From positions 1 through 64,000 of the forward strand of contig JAJOZX010009096.1 of NCBI GenBank assembly GCA_023014485.1: a DNA stretch of 64,000 bases, read 5' to 3'. The notes below the pieces were generated by a model, which searched no databases, had not been told where the DNA came from, and worked only from the letters and a program-made list of their open reading frames with translations. The stretch comes from Bathynomus jamesi (lineage: Eukaryota; Arthropoda; Malacostraca; Isopoda; Cirolanidae). Position 1 is the first letter of the stretch. Each line of letters opens with the position of its first letter. The position numbers and the translations under genes are program-made. Positions 12,445 through 24,202 of this stretch are shown here, piece after piece.

Positions 12445-12728
12445 AAAATCATAAACGAATGCTAATAATGGATGTAAAGTGAAGGGGATTAAGAACTGAG
12501 ATGTAACCTTGTGAATGAAATGAATCAAGTGTTTCATTCCTTGTACTGATACTATATAACTCGTACTTATCGCGTGAATAAGTCGTTAGTGTAAATTGAG
12601 CCTTGTTTTTCTTCTGAATCTTATAAACGTGAAAATTTAAAATGTTGTCCGAAGAATAGCCATACAATATATATTATTGGTTCTATTATTCACCTTTAAC
12701 CAAACAAAGACATTATCTTATACACGTT

Positions 12729-12822
12729 CTCCCTCCTCATCTTGTGCGGAACGCTCTTCTACACAAGTGTCGTTCTTTAACATTAATTATACTGTGTGTT
12801 GTTTGCAGTTAAAATGTATATA
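12729..12822 (+). mobile_element. tRNA-Ala-like SINE, tail fragment
   Basis: It contains the SINE tail (ctcctcatcttgtgcggaac, then tacacaagtgtcgttcttta, then ttaattatactg), identical in layout to the tail at 39590-39680. The body is missing. Confidence 0.65.
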
Positions 12823-13043
12823 TGTACGGCATGCGAAGGTGTCCCCTCAGGGCATTGGTTTCTGCTCGTATGTAGGAGAATTACGACTTCTGATTGATCG
12901 AGGTCCATGGTGTAGTGGATAGCATATCTGACCGGCAATCGGATGATCCCGGGTTCGATTCCCGGGTGGTACCTCATTTTTCATTTGTTCGTTCTCCCTC
13001 CTCATCTTGTGCGGAACGCTCTTCTACACAAGCGTCGTTCTTT

Positions 13044-13048
<5 letters not shown>
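12823..13048 (+). mobile_element. tRNA-Ala-like SINE, near-complete
   Basis: The head contains A-box-like tggtgtagtggatagc and a perfect T-arm, cccgggttcgattcccggg. The anticodon-like loop ccggcaa gives GGC (Ala-like). The acceptor strands do not pair, so this is a SINE and not a gene. The tail ends at tcgttcttta, followed by (TA)n(TG)n. Confidence 0.8.
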
Positions 13049-13051
<3 letters not shown>

Positions 13052-13104
<53 letters not shown>

Positions 13105-13118
13105 AGTGTGTGTGTGAA
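13052..13118. repeat. (TA)n(TG)n microsatellite
   Basis: Compound repeat at the SINE 3' end. Confidence 0.9.
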
Positions 13119-13640
13119 TAAAAAAGAGATACTGAGGAAACAGCGAAAGAAAAGAATATAAATGATGAGCAGAAAGAGACAGGAAAGGAGACGAAGACAA
13201 GCGAAGCAGATACAAACACGTCACATGTCGCAATACTGAGACACAAAGAAGGCGCGAAAAAATTATTCTAACAAAAGCACTACGAGAAGCACACGTAGAT
13301 CAGTTGGAGAACACCAGAGTGAATAAAGTAAATTGCTAAACAAGTGGGAAATCACGATAACAGACTGAAGTTATCTCCGAAAAAGGAAATGAAACAAAAA
13401 ACGAAAATAAAGCCCCCGAGAGATAATGTGGAAAGAACTATAATCTTCTATAATCTTTGTTAATTGGTTCCATGAACAGACGACGATTAAGAAAACGACG
13501 ATTAACGAGTCATTAAATACGTGTAATAATGACAATTCGTTCCAGACCACCTACTGTACTGTACTTACCAAATTATGAAGTGGCTGACTGCGCATGGAGG
13601 GGGGTTGGTGGGGCTTGGTGATAAAGTTTTATTGTTTGGT
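13119..13640. other. Intergenic, possible Tigger 3' flank
   Basis: No gene. Positions 13478-13560 contain gacgattaacga-type motifs that recur at 16443-16480 on the far side of the Tigger/LINE block. They may be part of that transposon, but the ends do not form a clean inverted repeat. Confidence 0.35.
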
Positions 13641-15370
13641 AGGTGAATCACCCTCCATTAGCAGACCAGGGAAATCTACCGCTGTTGATGTTGATGGATG
13701 GGGAGACTTCGGTGGATCTGATTTTCTTTTGCAGAAATAACTCAGAGTTGGTTGTCTTGTAACCTTCTTTTTCTCTGCAAGATTTTCTTATAGCAACGAA
13801 AGGCTTGATTGGCTTCTCGAATGACTTTGGAGGATCTTTCTGCATTGGGGTCATTTTCTAAAACATCTTTCATCTTCTCCCAGTGCCAGAAGAAATCCTT
13901 CAGATTTCCTGTTGTCAATGTCTTGACAATCTCTTCTTCCTCTTCATTTGACTCCTCTGAAACCCTGTGCTCTTCAAGCTGCAACACTTCTTCAGTGTTG
14001 AGTTCTTCACTGTGAGATTCCAAGAGCTCTTCGACATCGTCTGTTTCCAGCTCGAAGTCCAGTTGTTGACCCAGCTAATAATTTTGTCTTGAATTTGTGT
14101 TGGAGTCTCTTCTTCAATTCCAGGCAAGTCAGCAACACATTGAGGCCATAAATTTCTCCAAGCAGCATTCAAACAATAAGTGCTGACTTCATTCCACGCT
14201 GTAGAGATGTTATCAATGGCATGTTTCACATTGTAGTCTTTCTAGAACTTTTTCAAGGTAAGCTTGCCTTCTCTATCTGTGGCTTCTAGACACTGGTTGA
14301 ATGTTATCTTGTGGTAGTATCGCTTGAAGTTGGCAATAACATTCTGGTCCATAGGCTGCAGTATAGATGTTGTGTTCGGTGGCAAGAAAAGAACTTTTAC
14401 CATGCCATAAGACAAGTTTTCCAAGTTGGTTGGATGCCGAGGAGCGTTGTCCAGAATAAGAAGGGCCTTTTCTGAAAGATTATTGCGCTTGAGGTATGCT
14501 TTGACTGCAGGGCAGAAGTGATCACAAAACCACTCACTGAAAATTGCATTTGTAACCCAAGCTTTTTTATTTGACTTCCACGCAACTGGCAGTCTGGATT
14601 TTACAAAACCCTTCAGAGCTCTGGGGTTCTCTGAATGATAAACCAGCAATGGTTTTAATTTGAAGTCCCCTGTAGCATTGGCCCCAAGAAGACGGGTCAA
14701 CCTGTCTTTGGCTGGTTTATGTCTGGCATCTTTTTCTCTTCTTGTGTTATAAAAGTACGGTTGGCATTTTTCCAAAACAAACCAGTTTCATCTGCATTAA
14801 ATATTTGCTTTGGATTATAACCCCACTCCGAAATTTGCAAATCAAAGCCACTTACATATTTTTCAACAGCATCTTTGTCAGCACTTGCTGCTTCACCATG
14901 CTGAACAGCGGAATGAACACCAGTCCTTATCTGGAATTTCTCAAACCACCCATACTCGCACTAAATTCCATTTTACACTCACTATCCTTTTCTTTAAGGT
15001 CATCAAAAATCTTTTTGTTTTTTTCTAATGAACATAGAACTAATGTTTTGACACTTTGCCTGCTGATCACTTATCCACAATAACAATAATTTTTCCATCT
15101 TAATCATAATTTCATCTCCAGAACGCATCATTTTAATAGAACCAGGCACTGCTAATTTTGCAATATCTTTGTTTTTTTTTTATCGGCCACACTCGATCGC
15201 ATAGTAGTTGGCGGTACGCCATACTATTCCCTGCTAATGTCTGCAGCACGTTTTCCATTTTCAAAATCATCTATAATTTTTAGTTTAATCTCCAGTGTGG
15301 TCACATTTGCAGGCCTTTTACCTTTACCACCACTTTGTACATTCTTACTAAAGTGAATTGAAAAAGCAAA
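13640..15370 (-). pseudogene. Tigger/pogo-type (DDE_1) transposase, decayed
   Basis: The best frame (14775-14242) reads ANATGDFKLKPLLVYHSENP, ALLILDNAPRHP and VLFLPPNTTSILQPMDQNV. These are signature blocks of the Tigger/JRK transposase core, with the catalytic D of LDNAP and the PMDQ region visible. Downstream the C-terminus continues in two other frames (14229-13915 and 14023-13742; acidic, with NLKDFFWHW), so frameshifts occur near 14240 and 13950. Upstream (14800-15370) HTH-type N-terminal remnants are in several frames. A plus-strand RTE fragment begins right after its 5' side at about 15393. Confidence 0.8.
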
Positions 15371-15392
15371 TATTTTAAGGTAAATTACGTAG

Positions 15393-16388
15393 TCCCAGAG
15401 TCCCAGAGAAGTACGTCAGATTGATTCAGGAAATGTATAGAGGGGTTACGACGAAAGTGAGGTGTAGTGTTGGTGTGACGGAGAGTTTTGGAGTTGGGGT
15501 TGGTCTGCATCAGGGGTCAGCACTGAGTCCATTCCTATTCAACGTGGTGTTGGATGTGTTGACTGAGGAGGTTAGAGGGGTTGCTCCTTGGTGCATGATG
15601 TATGCCGATGACGTAGTGTTGTGCGCAGACAAGACAGGAGGTAGAACAACAACTAGAAAATTGGAGGGAGGCATTGGAAAGTAGAGGTATGAAAGTTAGT
15701 CGGAAGAAGACTGAATGTCTGAGATGTAATGTACAACCGGATGAAGGAGGGGGAGTGATGTTAAACGGTGAACTGATCAAACGGGTAGATCGTTTTAAAT
15801 ACTTGGGATCAACAATCGAGGCAGAGGGGGGAGAGAGGGAGAGGTGAATCGTAGGATACAGTCGGGATGAAGGAGCTGGAGAGAGGTGTCGGGAGTTCTC
15901 TGTGATCGTAGGATGCCGGTGAAGCTGAAAGGGAAGGTCTTCAAAACAGTGGTTAGGTCAGCCATGTTGTACGGAATGGAGACGGTGCCAATGAAGAAGA
16001 CTAGTGACAGAAAGATGAATGTGGCTGAAATGAAAGTGTTGCGATGGATGTGCGGTGTAACTAGAAGGGATCGAATCAGAAACGAACGCATTAGAGGAAC
16101 GGTGAAAGTAGCAGAGGCGTCAAGAAAAGTCCAAGAAGCCAGACTGAGATGGTATGGGCACATGATGAGAAGAGAGAGGATTATGTGGGACGTAGGGTGC
16201 TGGAAATGGAGGTGCCGGGACGGAGAAGAAGAGGTAGACCGAAGACGAGGTGGAGGGATTGCGTGGCGGCAGACATCCGGGAGAAAAATTCGGACGAGGA
16301 CATGGTGCGTGACAGAAGTGAATGGAGGAGACTCATCAAGAACAGCGACCCGATATAGAAATGGGATTTAAGCTGCAGAAGAAGAAAA
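15393..16388 (+). pseudogene. RTE-type LINE reverse transcriptase, 3' part
   Basis: The reading starts inside the RT domain (LIQEMYRGVTTKVRCSVG), with GLHQGSALSPFLFNVVLDVL and then the catalytic box MMYADDVVLC, where YADD holds two metal-binding Asp residues. The frame shifts near 15665, then RFKYLGSTIEA. A further shift near 15890 precedes the C-terminal block (KTVVRSAMLYGMETVP, VLRWMCGVTRRDRIRNE), and another near 16150 leads to the end (RRRRGRPKTRWRDCVAADI, stop at 16358). The endonuclease and N-terminal RT are absent, so the copy is 5' truncated. Confidence 0.85.
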
Positions 16389-16389
16389 C

Positions 16390-16540
16390 GTAGTAGAACT
16401 GCGCGGTCTCCACTGAGCGCTCAACAAAGACTGATGCCCCGCGGGCAGACGACGATTAATAGAGGGAGGACGATTAACGAAATAATGGTGTTAAATAGGG
16501 AACGACAATAGTAGATGGCGACGATTATAGAGGGACTACT
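16390..16540. other. Junction sequence between LINE fragments
   Basis: It carries gacgattaa motifs matching 13478-13530. No coding. Confidence 0.4.
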
Positions 16541-17045
16541 ACTATGCAAAGGGCTTTTGCATATATAAGGAAGGACATTGTAGATATGAGAATCCCACCA
16601 TGTGCAATTTCTATTATAATAACAGCCACTGTAAATTTGGCGACAGCTGCAAATTTTATCATCCTACCATTTGCAAGTACTATGCAATGTAGGGGTTTTG
16701 CAAATATGATAAGAAATGTTACTATCATTACCTCTCACCAAACTCAAGGGATAATAGGCAAAACAGCAAACAACATATGATTACAAACTAAGGAGCAAAA
16801 TGTTTCGACATCGCAGACACAATATGGCTACTAAGCCTCATTCAGCACACAGTCGACACAGCAGAAAACCTCCAAGAACAGGTAACCGGAAACGGAGCTT
16901 TCTTGGAGGACCATAGGAATACAAAACACGTGTCACTGAAGAAAACTGAATTTGGAATACTTGAAGGACAACGCATAACAGGAAACATAAATATAGTCCT
17001 GGCAAAAATATTCAAGGTCAAAGATCAAACCACGCAATAAACAAT

Positions 17046-17828
17046 TAGTGGTGTACCTATTAATCGGCATCGGCACCGGCACCGGCAAAATCGGCCATTT
17101 TTTTTGGCATCGCCATCGGCCGAGTCTCTCACCGATTCTTTGAAAGTTTAAAATTTTCACTATAAAACAAATCTATACTTATAGAAAATTGAACAGACAA
17201 AACAACACTATTTATGATAATTAATACTCATTTCAAATTGTAGTTATATAAAAATATTTTACATTCAAGAAAAAGGGAAAGCTTAAGTTAAGTTGTCCGT
17301 AAATTTGCATTTTCTCTAACTAGCTAATCTCTAAATATTATAAACTACTGTAATCTCTTACTCTATATTAATAATAATTCTATATTATGTTGTACTTTAT
17401 AATTTATATATTAAACCAGCTTATTCTTTTGACTTTATTTTAAGTATTTTAATAATTTTATAAACCCAAATTATATATCTGAAATTTTAATGAAAATTTT
17501 TGTTGTTGTTGACATTGTTGAAGAAAGAAAATACCTTGAAATAATGAAAAACAATTACTTTAAATATTGGTATACAATTTATGATACTAAAATAAAATTA
17601 TTTTATTTTAACTATTTAACATCATTTTAGGTACAGTATATGAGTAACAAATCCTGGTACTGTATATTGTGAAGTGAGCTAACGAAAAACATTTAAACAA
17701 ATTTTAAATGAAAATTATGTAAATTGAAAGTTTTCACATTAGTTTAGTAAAATTTATGAAGGGAATGTATTTTTTAAAATATAGGAAAGAATCGGCATCG
17801 GCTAAATTTTGGAATCGGTACATCACTA
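17046..17828. mobile_element. hAT-like MITE, GGCATC family, copy 1
   Basis: It runs from tagtggtgtacc to ggaatcggtacatcacta, with ggcatcggcaccggc-type subterminal repeats at both ends and an AT-rich noncoding interior. Homologous over its full length to 43663-44498. The flanks taaacaat and taaaaatg are only a 5/8 match, so the target duplication is degraded. Confidence 0.8.
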
Positions 17829-18391
17829 TAAAAATGTTTCTTATCCACAAGGATTTTTGGAAGAAACAAGGACTGATATCGCATGCCTCAGAGAAACACA
17901 TCTTAAAGTCTGCCAACAAAATTGTGAAAAGTGCGAATAAAAAAGTACTAAAAATTGATGGTTACAACATACTCCGAGCTGATAGAACAGAAAGATGTAA
18001 AGGTGGCTGTGCTATATACATACGTGAGCGCCATATGATAAAGACAATAAGTAAATCAAACAGCTAAGTGGAGCTCTTAGCAGTAAAAAGTAAAAAAACT
18101 TAACAGTTAACAGAGTACTATAACAATATCATAAACGCACTTGAGAGCAATGATGTAGTCGAGACCACCATGGCCGAGACTGAAACCGAGACCATATACA
18201 ATTTTTGCCTGTATTCAATAATGTGTAATGCCTAATTCTTAAGCTCTGTATTTCACATTCAGGAATAAAGATTCTAAAGAGGTTATCAAGTGACAATTAC
18301 AAAATTTACTTATAATTTATTCACAAATTCATAGTTTGTGACATTTTTCAGCAGTTAACTGCCTAATTAAAGCAAGATAAGTGTTCGTTGC

Positions 18392-19280
18392 CAGTGGTGT
18401 ATTAAGGATTTTGGGGCCCTGGGGCCAAAATATTCTTGGGCATCTCAACAAGACAAATTTTCGAGTCATGTAAATTAATAAAACCATTTTAAATAAAACC
18501 ATTTATTTCTAAATTAAATAATGCAAGTTTTACACATATACCAAGCTGCTACAATTACACCAAACCAATTACACAACTACCACTCCACTAATAATCTACA
18601 AAAGTTGATCACAAAATGATTCACCACCAGTCTACAAAAGTTTTTTGCGTTGCTTCATATCACTAAATTTTCCAGTTACAAGTTCAGTATTTAAATTCTG
18701 CAAAATATCGTTTTCTATGCATAACAATGACAGACTTTGCAATTTCTTTGACGTTTAACATTTTTAATCATGCTCACATGAGAAAAAGAACCCTCCCCAG
18801 TTGCATTTGACACCATCAAACACAAATAAATGTGATAAGCAATGAAAGTATTTGAGAAAACAGCTCTCAGTTTGTGAATTTCCTGTAGTACTCTTAGTAG
18901 TGTTAGATAAAGCGTTTTGTTTGACAAACAATACAAAATGCTGAAACTCAAATGGGAAGCTGCCTTCAAAGTCATTTGGGTAATGACTAGCCAGATTTTT
19001 GCTATTTTTGATGCTTCCTCTGAAGTTAGTTGAGAGATTGTTGAGCATTCCAAATTTATCATTGATATCATTATAAACATCTACTCTTTTGTTGATGTTC
19101 ACACCCAAACTATCAATAATTTTCAGAAATGTTTCAATTCTAAATTTCTCTCTTCCTGATAAAACTGTTTGATCTGGATTTTCACCTGGCATAATATTTC
19201 TTCTTCGGATTCTGGACCCCTAAAACAGCTGGGCCCCAGGGCCTGCCCCTCCCACCTGGCCCGCCCTTAATACGCCACTG
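18392..19280 (-). mobile_element. Nested hAT element, perfect 8-bp target duplication
   Basis: Ends cagtggtgtattaagg and cccttaatacgccactg. It is flanked by ttcgttgc at 18384-18391 and again at 19281-19288, an exact duplication. Subterminal regions carry gggccc-rich blocks (ggggccctggggcc and gggccccagggcctgcccc). A transposase remnant lies inside on the minus strand. It is an internally deleted derivative, because 889 bp is too short for a full hAT gene. Confidence 0.9.
18715..19192 (-). pseudogene. hAT-type transposase fragment
   Basis: Two overlapping minus-strand frames share the block IDSLGVNINKRVDVYNDIND, then FGMLNNLST and SHYPNDFEGSFPFEFQHF. This resembles the middle/C-terminal region of ZMYM1-like hAT transposases (the DLxxxFPxE area). 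The frame shifts near 18900-18960. The catalytic DDE residues and the BED finger are not present. Assignment rests on this resemblance plus the hAT-type ends and 8-bp duplication. Confidence 0.6.
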
Positions 19281-19984
19281 TTCGTTGCACGTAAGGAACA
19301 TCAACATACTCAGCACATCTGAGATAATGTAAAATATTTTCGTGTAGGTCTGTACTTACTGTGAAATTATTGAAGTCATGGATGGTGCTTTCTTTATACA
19401 AAAGAAAAACTCTCTTCGTGTTTTTGGATTTTTTTAATGGATGGTGAAGTAAAGTAAATCAGAATCAGTGATGTAGTCGAGACCACCATGGCCAAGACCG
19501 AGACCGAGACCAGAAAAAAAAAGGTCTCAAGACTGGTCTCCAGTCCGAAATCACTGCTTAAGAGCAATAACTACAATAAAATATACCCAGATTTTGCTAA
19601 AACATTCGATAAATGTGATCATAACATAATAGTGCACAAAATGAAACACAGTTCAAAAGTTGAAAATGCATAATAAAATCAACAAAATTACATTTAATTT
19701 AAGCCTATCTGGAGAACTGTTACAAATTTCTAACCTTTCATACACACACATTTATAACTTAACTCAACAGAAAATTTTGTCCACATACGATTAATGCGGT
19801 GATCGATGAATTTAGTATATCATATAAAATTAATATATAATATATACCAAATTTATATAAAATTCAATGTAGGCTTATATGAAAACATACTACAAGAAAG
19901 AAAAGAGCAAGGAAAAAATTAGTTCGGGATGTAAGACTAAGTGCTGATGAATAAATTCTTATTTTATTTGCAAAAAACTTCACT

Positions 19985-20890
19985 TTTTTCTACGTGAAGG
20001 TCAGAATATGAAAATAAAAACCCACTCTACTAGACAGTTTATTTCCACAACAGTTTCGACGCCCACTGGCATCCTCGGCAAATGTGTTGCCGAAACGTTT
20101 GGGCTACTGAAATAAATTTATGAAATATTCGCCACTCTCTCGGTTTCCGAGAGGCAAATAATAATAGCTACGATATAATTCAAAGGTATGGCCGATCGAC
20201 ATCAAACAACTATATACACTGTCAAAAGCTTTACATCAAATTTAACAAGTTTATTTGTGATTTTGATTTTTTAACGAAGTGTAAATGTTATAATGTTATT
20301 CCTAAATTTCTTTGCTTCAAACGCCATGATAAAAGCCTCCTTAGTCCTAAGTTATACAAATCTTGGCAACACACTATTAAATTTGGAATTTCACTCTAAA
20401 CATAAGCAAGTTAACTTCTTGAGAGATAAATATAATGATTCTTTATCATCTCTGAGATCTAATGTATCTTTCTTTGATTATAATTGTTTAACTGCCAAAA
20501 CTCATTCCTGTGGCGATAGAATTATTAACAGACATAGAAGAATTCATGCTGATAAATTAGAAAGACTTAGTACTACACAGTCACAGAATAATGATCCAGC
20601 AGCATCAAAATATTAAGTGTACTTGTGAAAAATAAATAAATTTTGTTCTGCCATTTTTCAATGTTTCGAATAAAAGGAATGACCTTAAATTTCATACTTC
20701 ACTTTCCAGAAAAAACCTTAAAATGGGTATGGTTACTGATTACTTGTGTTGCATGTTTTACAAAAAATGTCATTATAACATTATTACAAAGGAGTTATAG
20801 ATTGTGCTCTTACCATTTATCTTTGACTTCTAATTTTTTGAGAAAACATTTTATTAATAACAAATGTTTCGCACAAGTCTTCGATAATAG
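19985..20890 (+). pseudogene. Penelope-like element, 5' end and N-terminal region
   Basis: It begins with a PLE terminal segment (gaaaataaaaacccactcta, tttatttccacaacagtttcg, catcctcggcaaatg) also found inverted at 32038-32200. The N-terminal coding region follows in shifting frames: IPKFLCFKRHDKSLLSPKLY, then LRDKYNDSLSSLRSNVSFFD and IINRHRRIHADKLERL, a basic coiled-coil-like stretch typical of the PLE N-terminus before RT. The RT is absent, and the copy is cut near 20890. Confidence 0.6.
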
Positions 20891-21390
20891 TAGTATGGGT
20901 GTATTCAGGTAAACGGAAAATTTTGGTACGATTACGTCACGCGGTCCTCATTGCCGTTGATGAGGTGTAATTGGGGAAGTTGCGGAAGGTTAGGTTAGGT
21001 TAAGGGGAGAACGTTCATGCGACATATTTGAGGGTGGCGTAGCCCCTGAGGGTGAAGGCGTAGCCGGAGGGGCCTACACGCCTACACGACTATGTCGAAC
21101 CCACACGCGCCCGCCCGACCGCCCGCCGCCACGATATCATTTTCAGAGCATTTGCGGATCCGCTCCTTAAAGATGGAGCAGTAGTCTGTTTGTTTCTTCA
21201 TGCAGGGAACAACGTCCTCTTGCATCAGTCTTCTCCTGATATATATATACCGTATATAGTATCAGTATATGGTAATTCCCTCCAGCATTAATTTTAAACC
21301 GAGTCAGTGACTTGAACAAAAGCTAATTATTTATATATAGTATTAACTGCTCATGATATCAAATTTTTTAGTCATATATATATATATATT
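20891..21390. other. Intergenic, partly GC-rich
   Basis: Positions 21020-21150 are GC-rich with CG-rich words (gcgcccgcccgaccgcccgcc). A TTAGG-like run lies at 20985-21005. No gene recognised. Confidence 0.45.
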
Positions 21391-22742
21391 TAGTGGTGGA
21401 CCGGATATCCGCATCCGCATCATTTTCAACATCCGCACTTCTGACTGCGGATGTTATGCGGATATTACCTCTAATAAATTATGCAATTTACAATTAAATT
21501 AGCTTATAAAGTAGCTTATAAGGCCCAGTCATGCACATTTCATGTAAAGTTTTAATTATTAATGAACAAACAAATACAGTATATAAACCTGAAAATATAA
21601 ATACCTGGTAACTAGTGTTGAAAAATAATCGAAACTTTACAAACCGGTTTTTAATCGATCTGTTTTTGAAAACCGGTTTTAACCGGTTATGACCGAAAAG
21701 TATAGTAATTTTTAAAAGCCACAATTGAAAGGTACTGACTTTAACTCTCAACAAGCATAGCTTATCGCCTATTTTTTGGTCAAAAGAATGCAAAAATGCA
21801 GCATCATATGTATGCATATGAATAAGAAAATGACAACTTTGACATATTTTATTTTAGCCAAAATAATACATTATTCAAACAATTTAGATTTGAAATAATT
21901 TTTTAAAATAAACATCTATACTTAGAAAGAAATAAACTTCTTTTTGTAAAAAAATTATAAAGAATAAAAATAAAATTTATCTCTATTTCGGAAAAAACAT
22001 TGAAATAAAATTTTTTTAATAAAAACAACTTTACCTAGAAAACAGAAAATTGACTCTTCGTGTAAGAAAAAATATATAAATTAATTTAGATTTTATCCCT
22101 ATTTTGGAAATGACATCTTAAGAAACAAAGGGCATTAAGGGTCTTATACTGCGAATAGGGCTTTAGTCGACTGACTCTACACTACAGCCTACATGATGAG
22201 ACAAACTGAAGATCGAGTTGCCAGATAGGCAAAAATTATACTGAAGAGCAGTTGCCAGTTTGTCACAATTTAACTTAATAGGTAATGTATTCGAAGTTAT
22301 TTTTTGTGCGCTGTAGCGCGTAGCTACGTTCGCGCAAGTTTGAGCCAAATAAAAATCAATCGATAAAACCGGTTTTTTCTTTCGGTTTTCGATTTTTAGG
22401 GGAATTTTACAAACCGGTTGAAAACCGGTTTTTACAAACCGGTTTTCAACACTACTGGTAACACAGAAAATTGAATGAAACTTGTTTCATTCAATTTTCT
22501 GTGGCTGAAACTCTTGAGAAAGTTATTATTTTTATCATAATGAAAACATTAATATTAATTTTAATTCTTATGCATTGCCTGCCATAATAGTAATATCACA
22601 AAATTTGAAAAATTATGTCATATATTCATGATTCTATATTATATTGATAGATTAACTAAATATCCGCATCCGCGGATATTGAAATTAAAGATCCGCATCC
22701 GCATCCGCAGATGTTGAAAAACTGACATCCGGTCCACCACTA
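21391..22742. mobile_element. hAT-like MITE, GCGGAT family, copy 2 (with insertion)
   Basis: Same family as 5769-6283, in inverse orientation: tagtggtggaccggat ... catccggtccaccacta, with atccgc repeats at both ends and (TA)n flanks. Without the nested element (21613-22454) and one copy of its duplication it is about 502 bp, close to copy 1. Confidence 0.9.
21613..22454. mobile_element. Nested hAT-like MITE, AACCGG family
   Basis: Ends tagtgttgaaaa and ttttcaacacta. Subterminal aaccggtt units are repeated at both ends. It is flanked by ctggtaac at 21605-21612 and 22455-22462, an exact 8-bp duplication. Copy 1 of the host MITE keeps the single uninterrupted ctggtaac (6049-6056, opposite strand), which proves the insertion. 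Confidence 0.95.
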
Positions 22743-22763
22743 ATATATATATATATATATATA

Positions 22764-22860
22764 CATTCAACTGCAAAGAACACGCAGTATAAATAACGTA
22801 AAGAACGACGCTTGTATAGGAGATATTCCGCGCAAGACGAGAGAGAGAAAACGGAACAAA
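22764..22860 (-). mobile_element. tRNA-Ala-like SINE, tail fragment
   Basis: Reverse complement of the SINE tail seen at 39590-39680 (aaagaacgacgcttgtatagg, cgcgcaagacga). Confidence 0.7.
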
Positions 22861-22865
22861 TGATA

Positions 22866-23160
22866 TATATAAAAACGAGGATGGAAAATACCATGAGAAT
22901 ACGAGGCCCAAAACTTTTTAATGTACTGCCAAAACAACTGATGACCCGCCAGCACACCAACCTGAATAATTTTAAGAACCAGCTGGACGGACAGGTTCTT
23001 GTGCATAGCTCCTGACTAGTCATGCGTAGCTGGTTACGAAGGCAGGAGGAGAACGGAAACCAATTCTAACCTCCACCAAATCCTGCAAATGAGGTGAAAT
23101 ACCGCAGAGGGGTCGACCGCAGGTCGGTCCTGAACCGTCGTTCGAAACCATCATAAAGTG
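22866..23160 (+). pseudogene. LINE 3' fragment
   Basis: A short frame with RIRGPKLFNVLPKQL and then NNFKNQLDGQ matches the extreme C-terminus common to several LINE clades (GPxLWNxLP ... FKxxLD). The rest, including ggtcgaccgcaggtcg near 23111, would be the 3' UTR and is also present near 342-385. It ends in (TA)n. Confidence 0.6.
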
Positions 23161-23165
23161 AGGTG

Positions 23166-23169
23166 TGTG

Positions 23170-23259
<90 letters not shown>

Positions 23260-23280
23260 ATAATATATAATTATATATAT

Positions 23281-23325
<45 letters not shown>
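23166..23325. repeat. (TA)n microsatellite, long
   Basis: About 160 bp of almost pure TA. Confidence 0.9.
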
Positions 23326-23329
<4 letters not shown>

Positions 23330-23331
<2 letters not shown>

Positions 23332-23515
23332 AAACCTGAAATAATATGAAATAAATATCAGAAAGCGCGTCAGTAGTTCAAAATCATGATTTTCTTCTAC
23401 CATAATTGCAGAAATTCGAACCCCGAGGGCAATAACCCCACAAAGAGACACTTAAGGTCCCTTAAAAAAGCGACAGCAGATAATAATTATGCAATTAACC
23501 TCCTCCAAGGTGTGC

Positions 23516-23558
<43 letters not shown>

Positions 23559-23975
23559 TGTTACAAGGAGTTACAAGGACAAGAGGAGCCTCAAAGACCT
23601 TCCGGTCCACTCTGGGAGGTTCCTGTTATTAAACAAGTTTATTTTTCTTTCAACTATTCTAGCAGTAGTAAAAAACTGGATAGAAGAGTATAAGATTCTC
23701 CTGCCACCCTCCGCTCTCTCCCTGCCAGAGGCAGGTATGGAAAAAGGTTGAAGAAAATACCTTGACGCTGGAAAAGTAGCCAAAGAGATTTTACAGGAAA
23801 TGAAGAATAATAAGATAGCTCTATAATTACGCGTGCCCACATAGATACCACGCAGGCGGACTCCTGCAGAGTTACGGTATCTTTTAGTCTTAAAACATAA
23901 GAGTATTCAGTACATTGTCTAGCCTATTTTCAAACACATTTACACTTGGCTTAAAACAACCTCTGAGGGAAGTTG

Positions 23976-24021
<46 letters not shown>

Positions 24022-24102
24022 TGTTTTTATTTGAAAGTGTATTTCCAGGAAGTGGAATTAATATTCTATCAATCACGTGGCTTAAATATTATGCTGATTA
24101 TA

Positions 24103-24133
<31 letters not shown>

Positions 24134-24150
24134 TATTATTATTATTATTA

Positions 24151-24202
<52 letters not shown>

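Larger units (their letters stand above)
18148..19556. mobile_element. hAT-like element (outer), host of a nested hAT
   Basis: The ends caatgatgtagtcgagacc and ggtctccagtccgaaatcactg are inverted variants of each other. It is flanked by cttgagag (18140-18147) and cttaagag (19557-19564), a 7/8 8-bp duplication typical of hAT transposition. It sits in the LINE of 16540-19680. Its only coding content belongs to the nested element 18392-19280. Confidence 0.8.
16540..19680 (+). pseudogene. LINE with CCCH-finger ORF1 and APE endonuclease, split by two insertions
   Basis: Three exposed pieces lie in one orientation. First, 16550-17045: an ORF1-like segment with CCCH-type zinc fingers (CNFYYNNSHCKFGDSCKFYH, and after an in-frame stop GFCKYDKKCYYH). 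Second, 17829-18139: an APE endonuclease-like segment (DIACLRETHL, ILRADRTERCKGGCAIYIR). Third, 19565-19680: an RT fragment (PDFAKTFDKCDHNII). A MITE (17046-17828) separates the first two, and a hAT composite (18148-19556) separates the second and third. Sequence between EN and RT is missing, so an internal deletion preceded or accompanied the insertions. Clade uncertain, possibly Jockey/CR1-like. Confidence 0.65.

Noticed and set aside
12900..12975. tRNA-Ala(GGC) gene
   Set aside because: The T-arm and anticodon-like stem are good, but the acceptor strands do not pair and the same sequence recurs with a long tail at 39.2-39.7 kb, so it is a SINE.
13478..16480. gacgattaacga motifs as Tigger terminal inverted repeats
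   Set aside because: The motifs at both sides are in the same orientation and do not form an inverted pair; the boundary stays unresolved.
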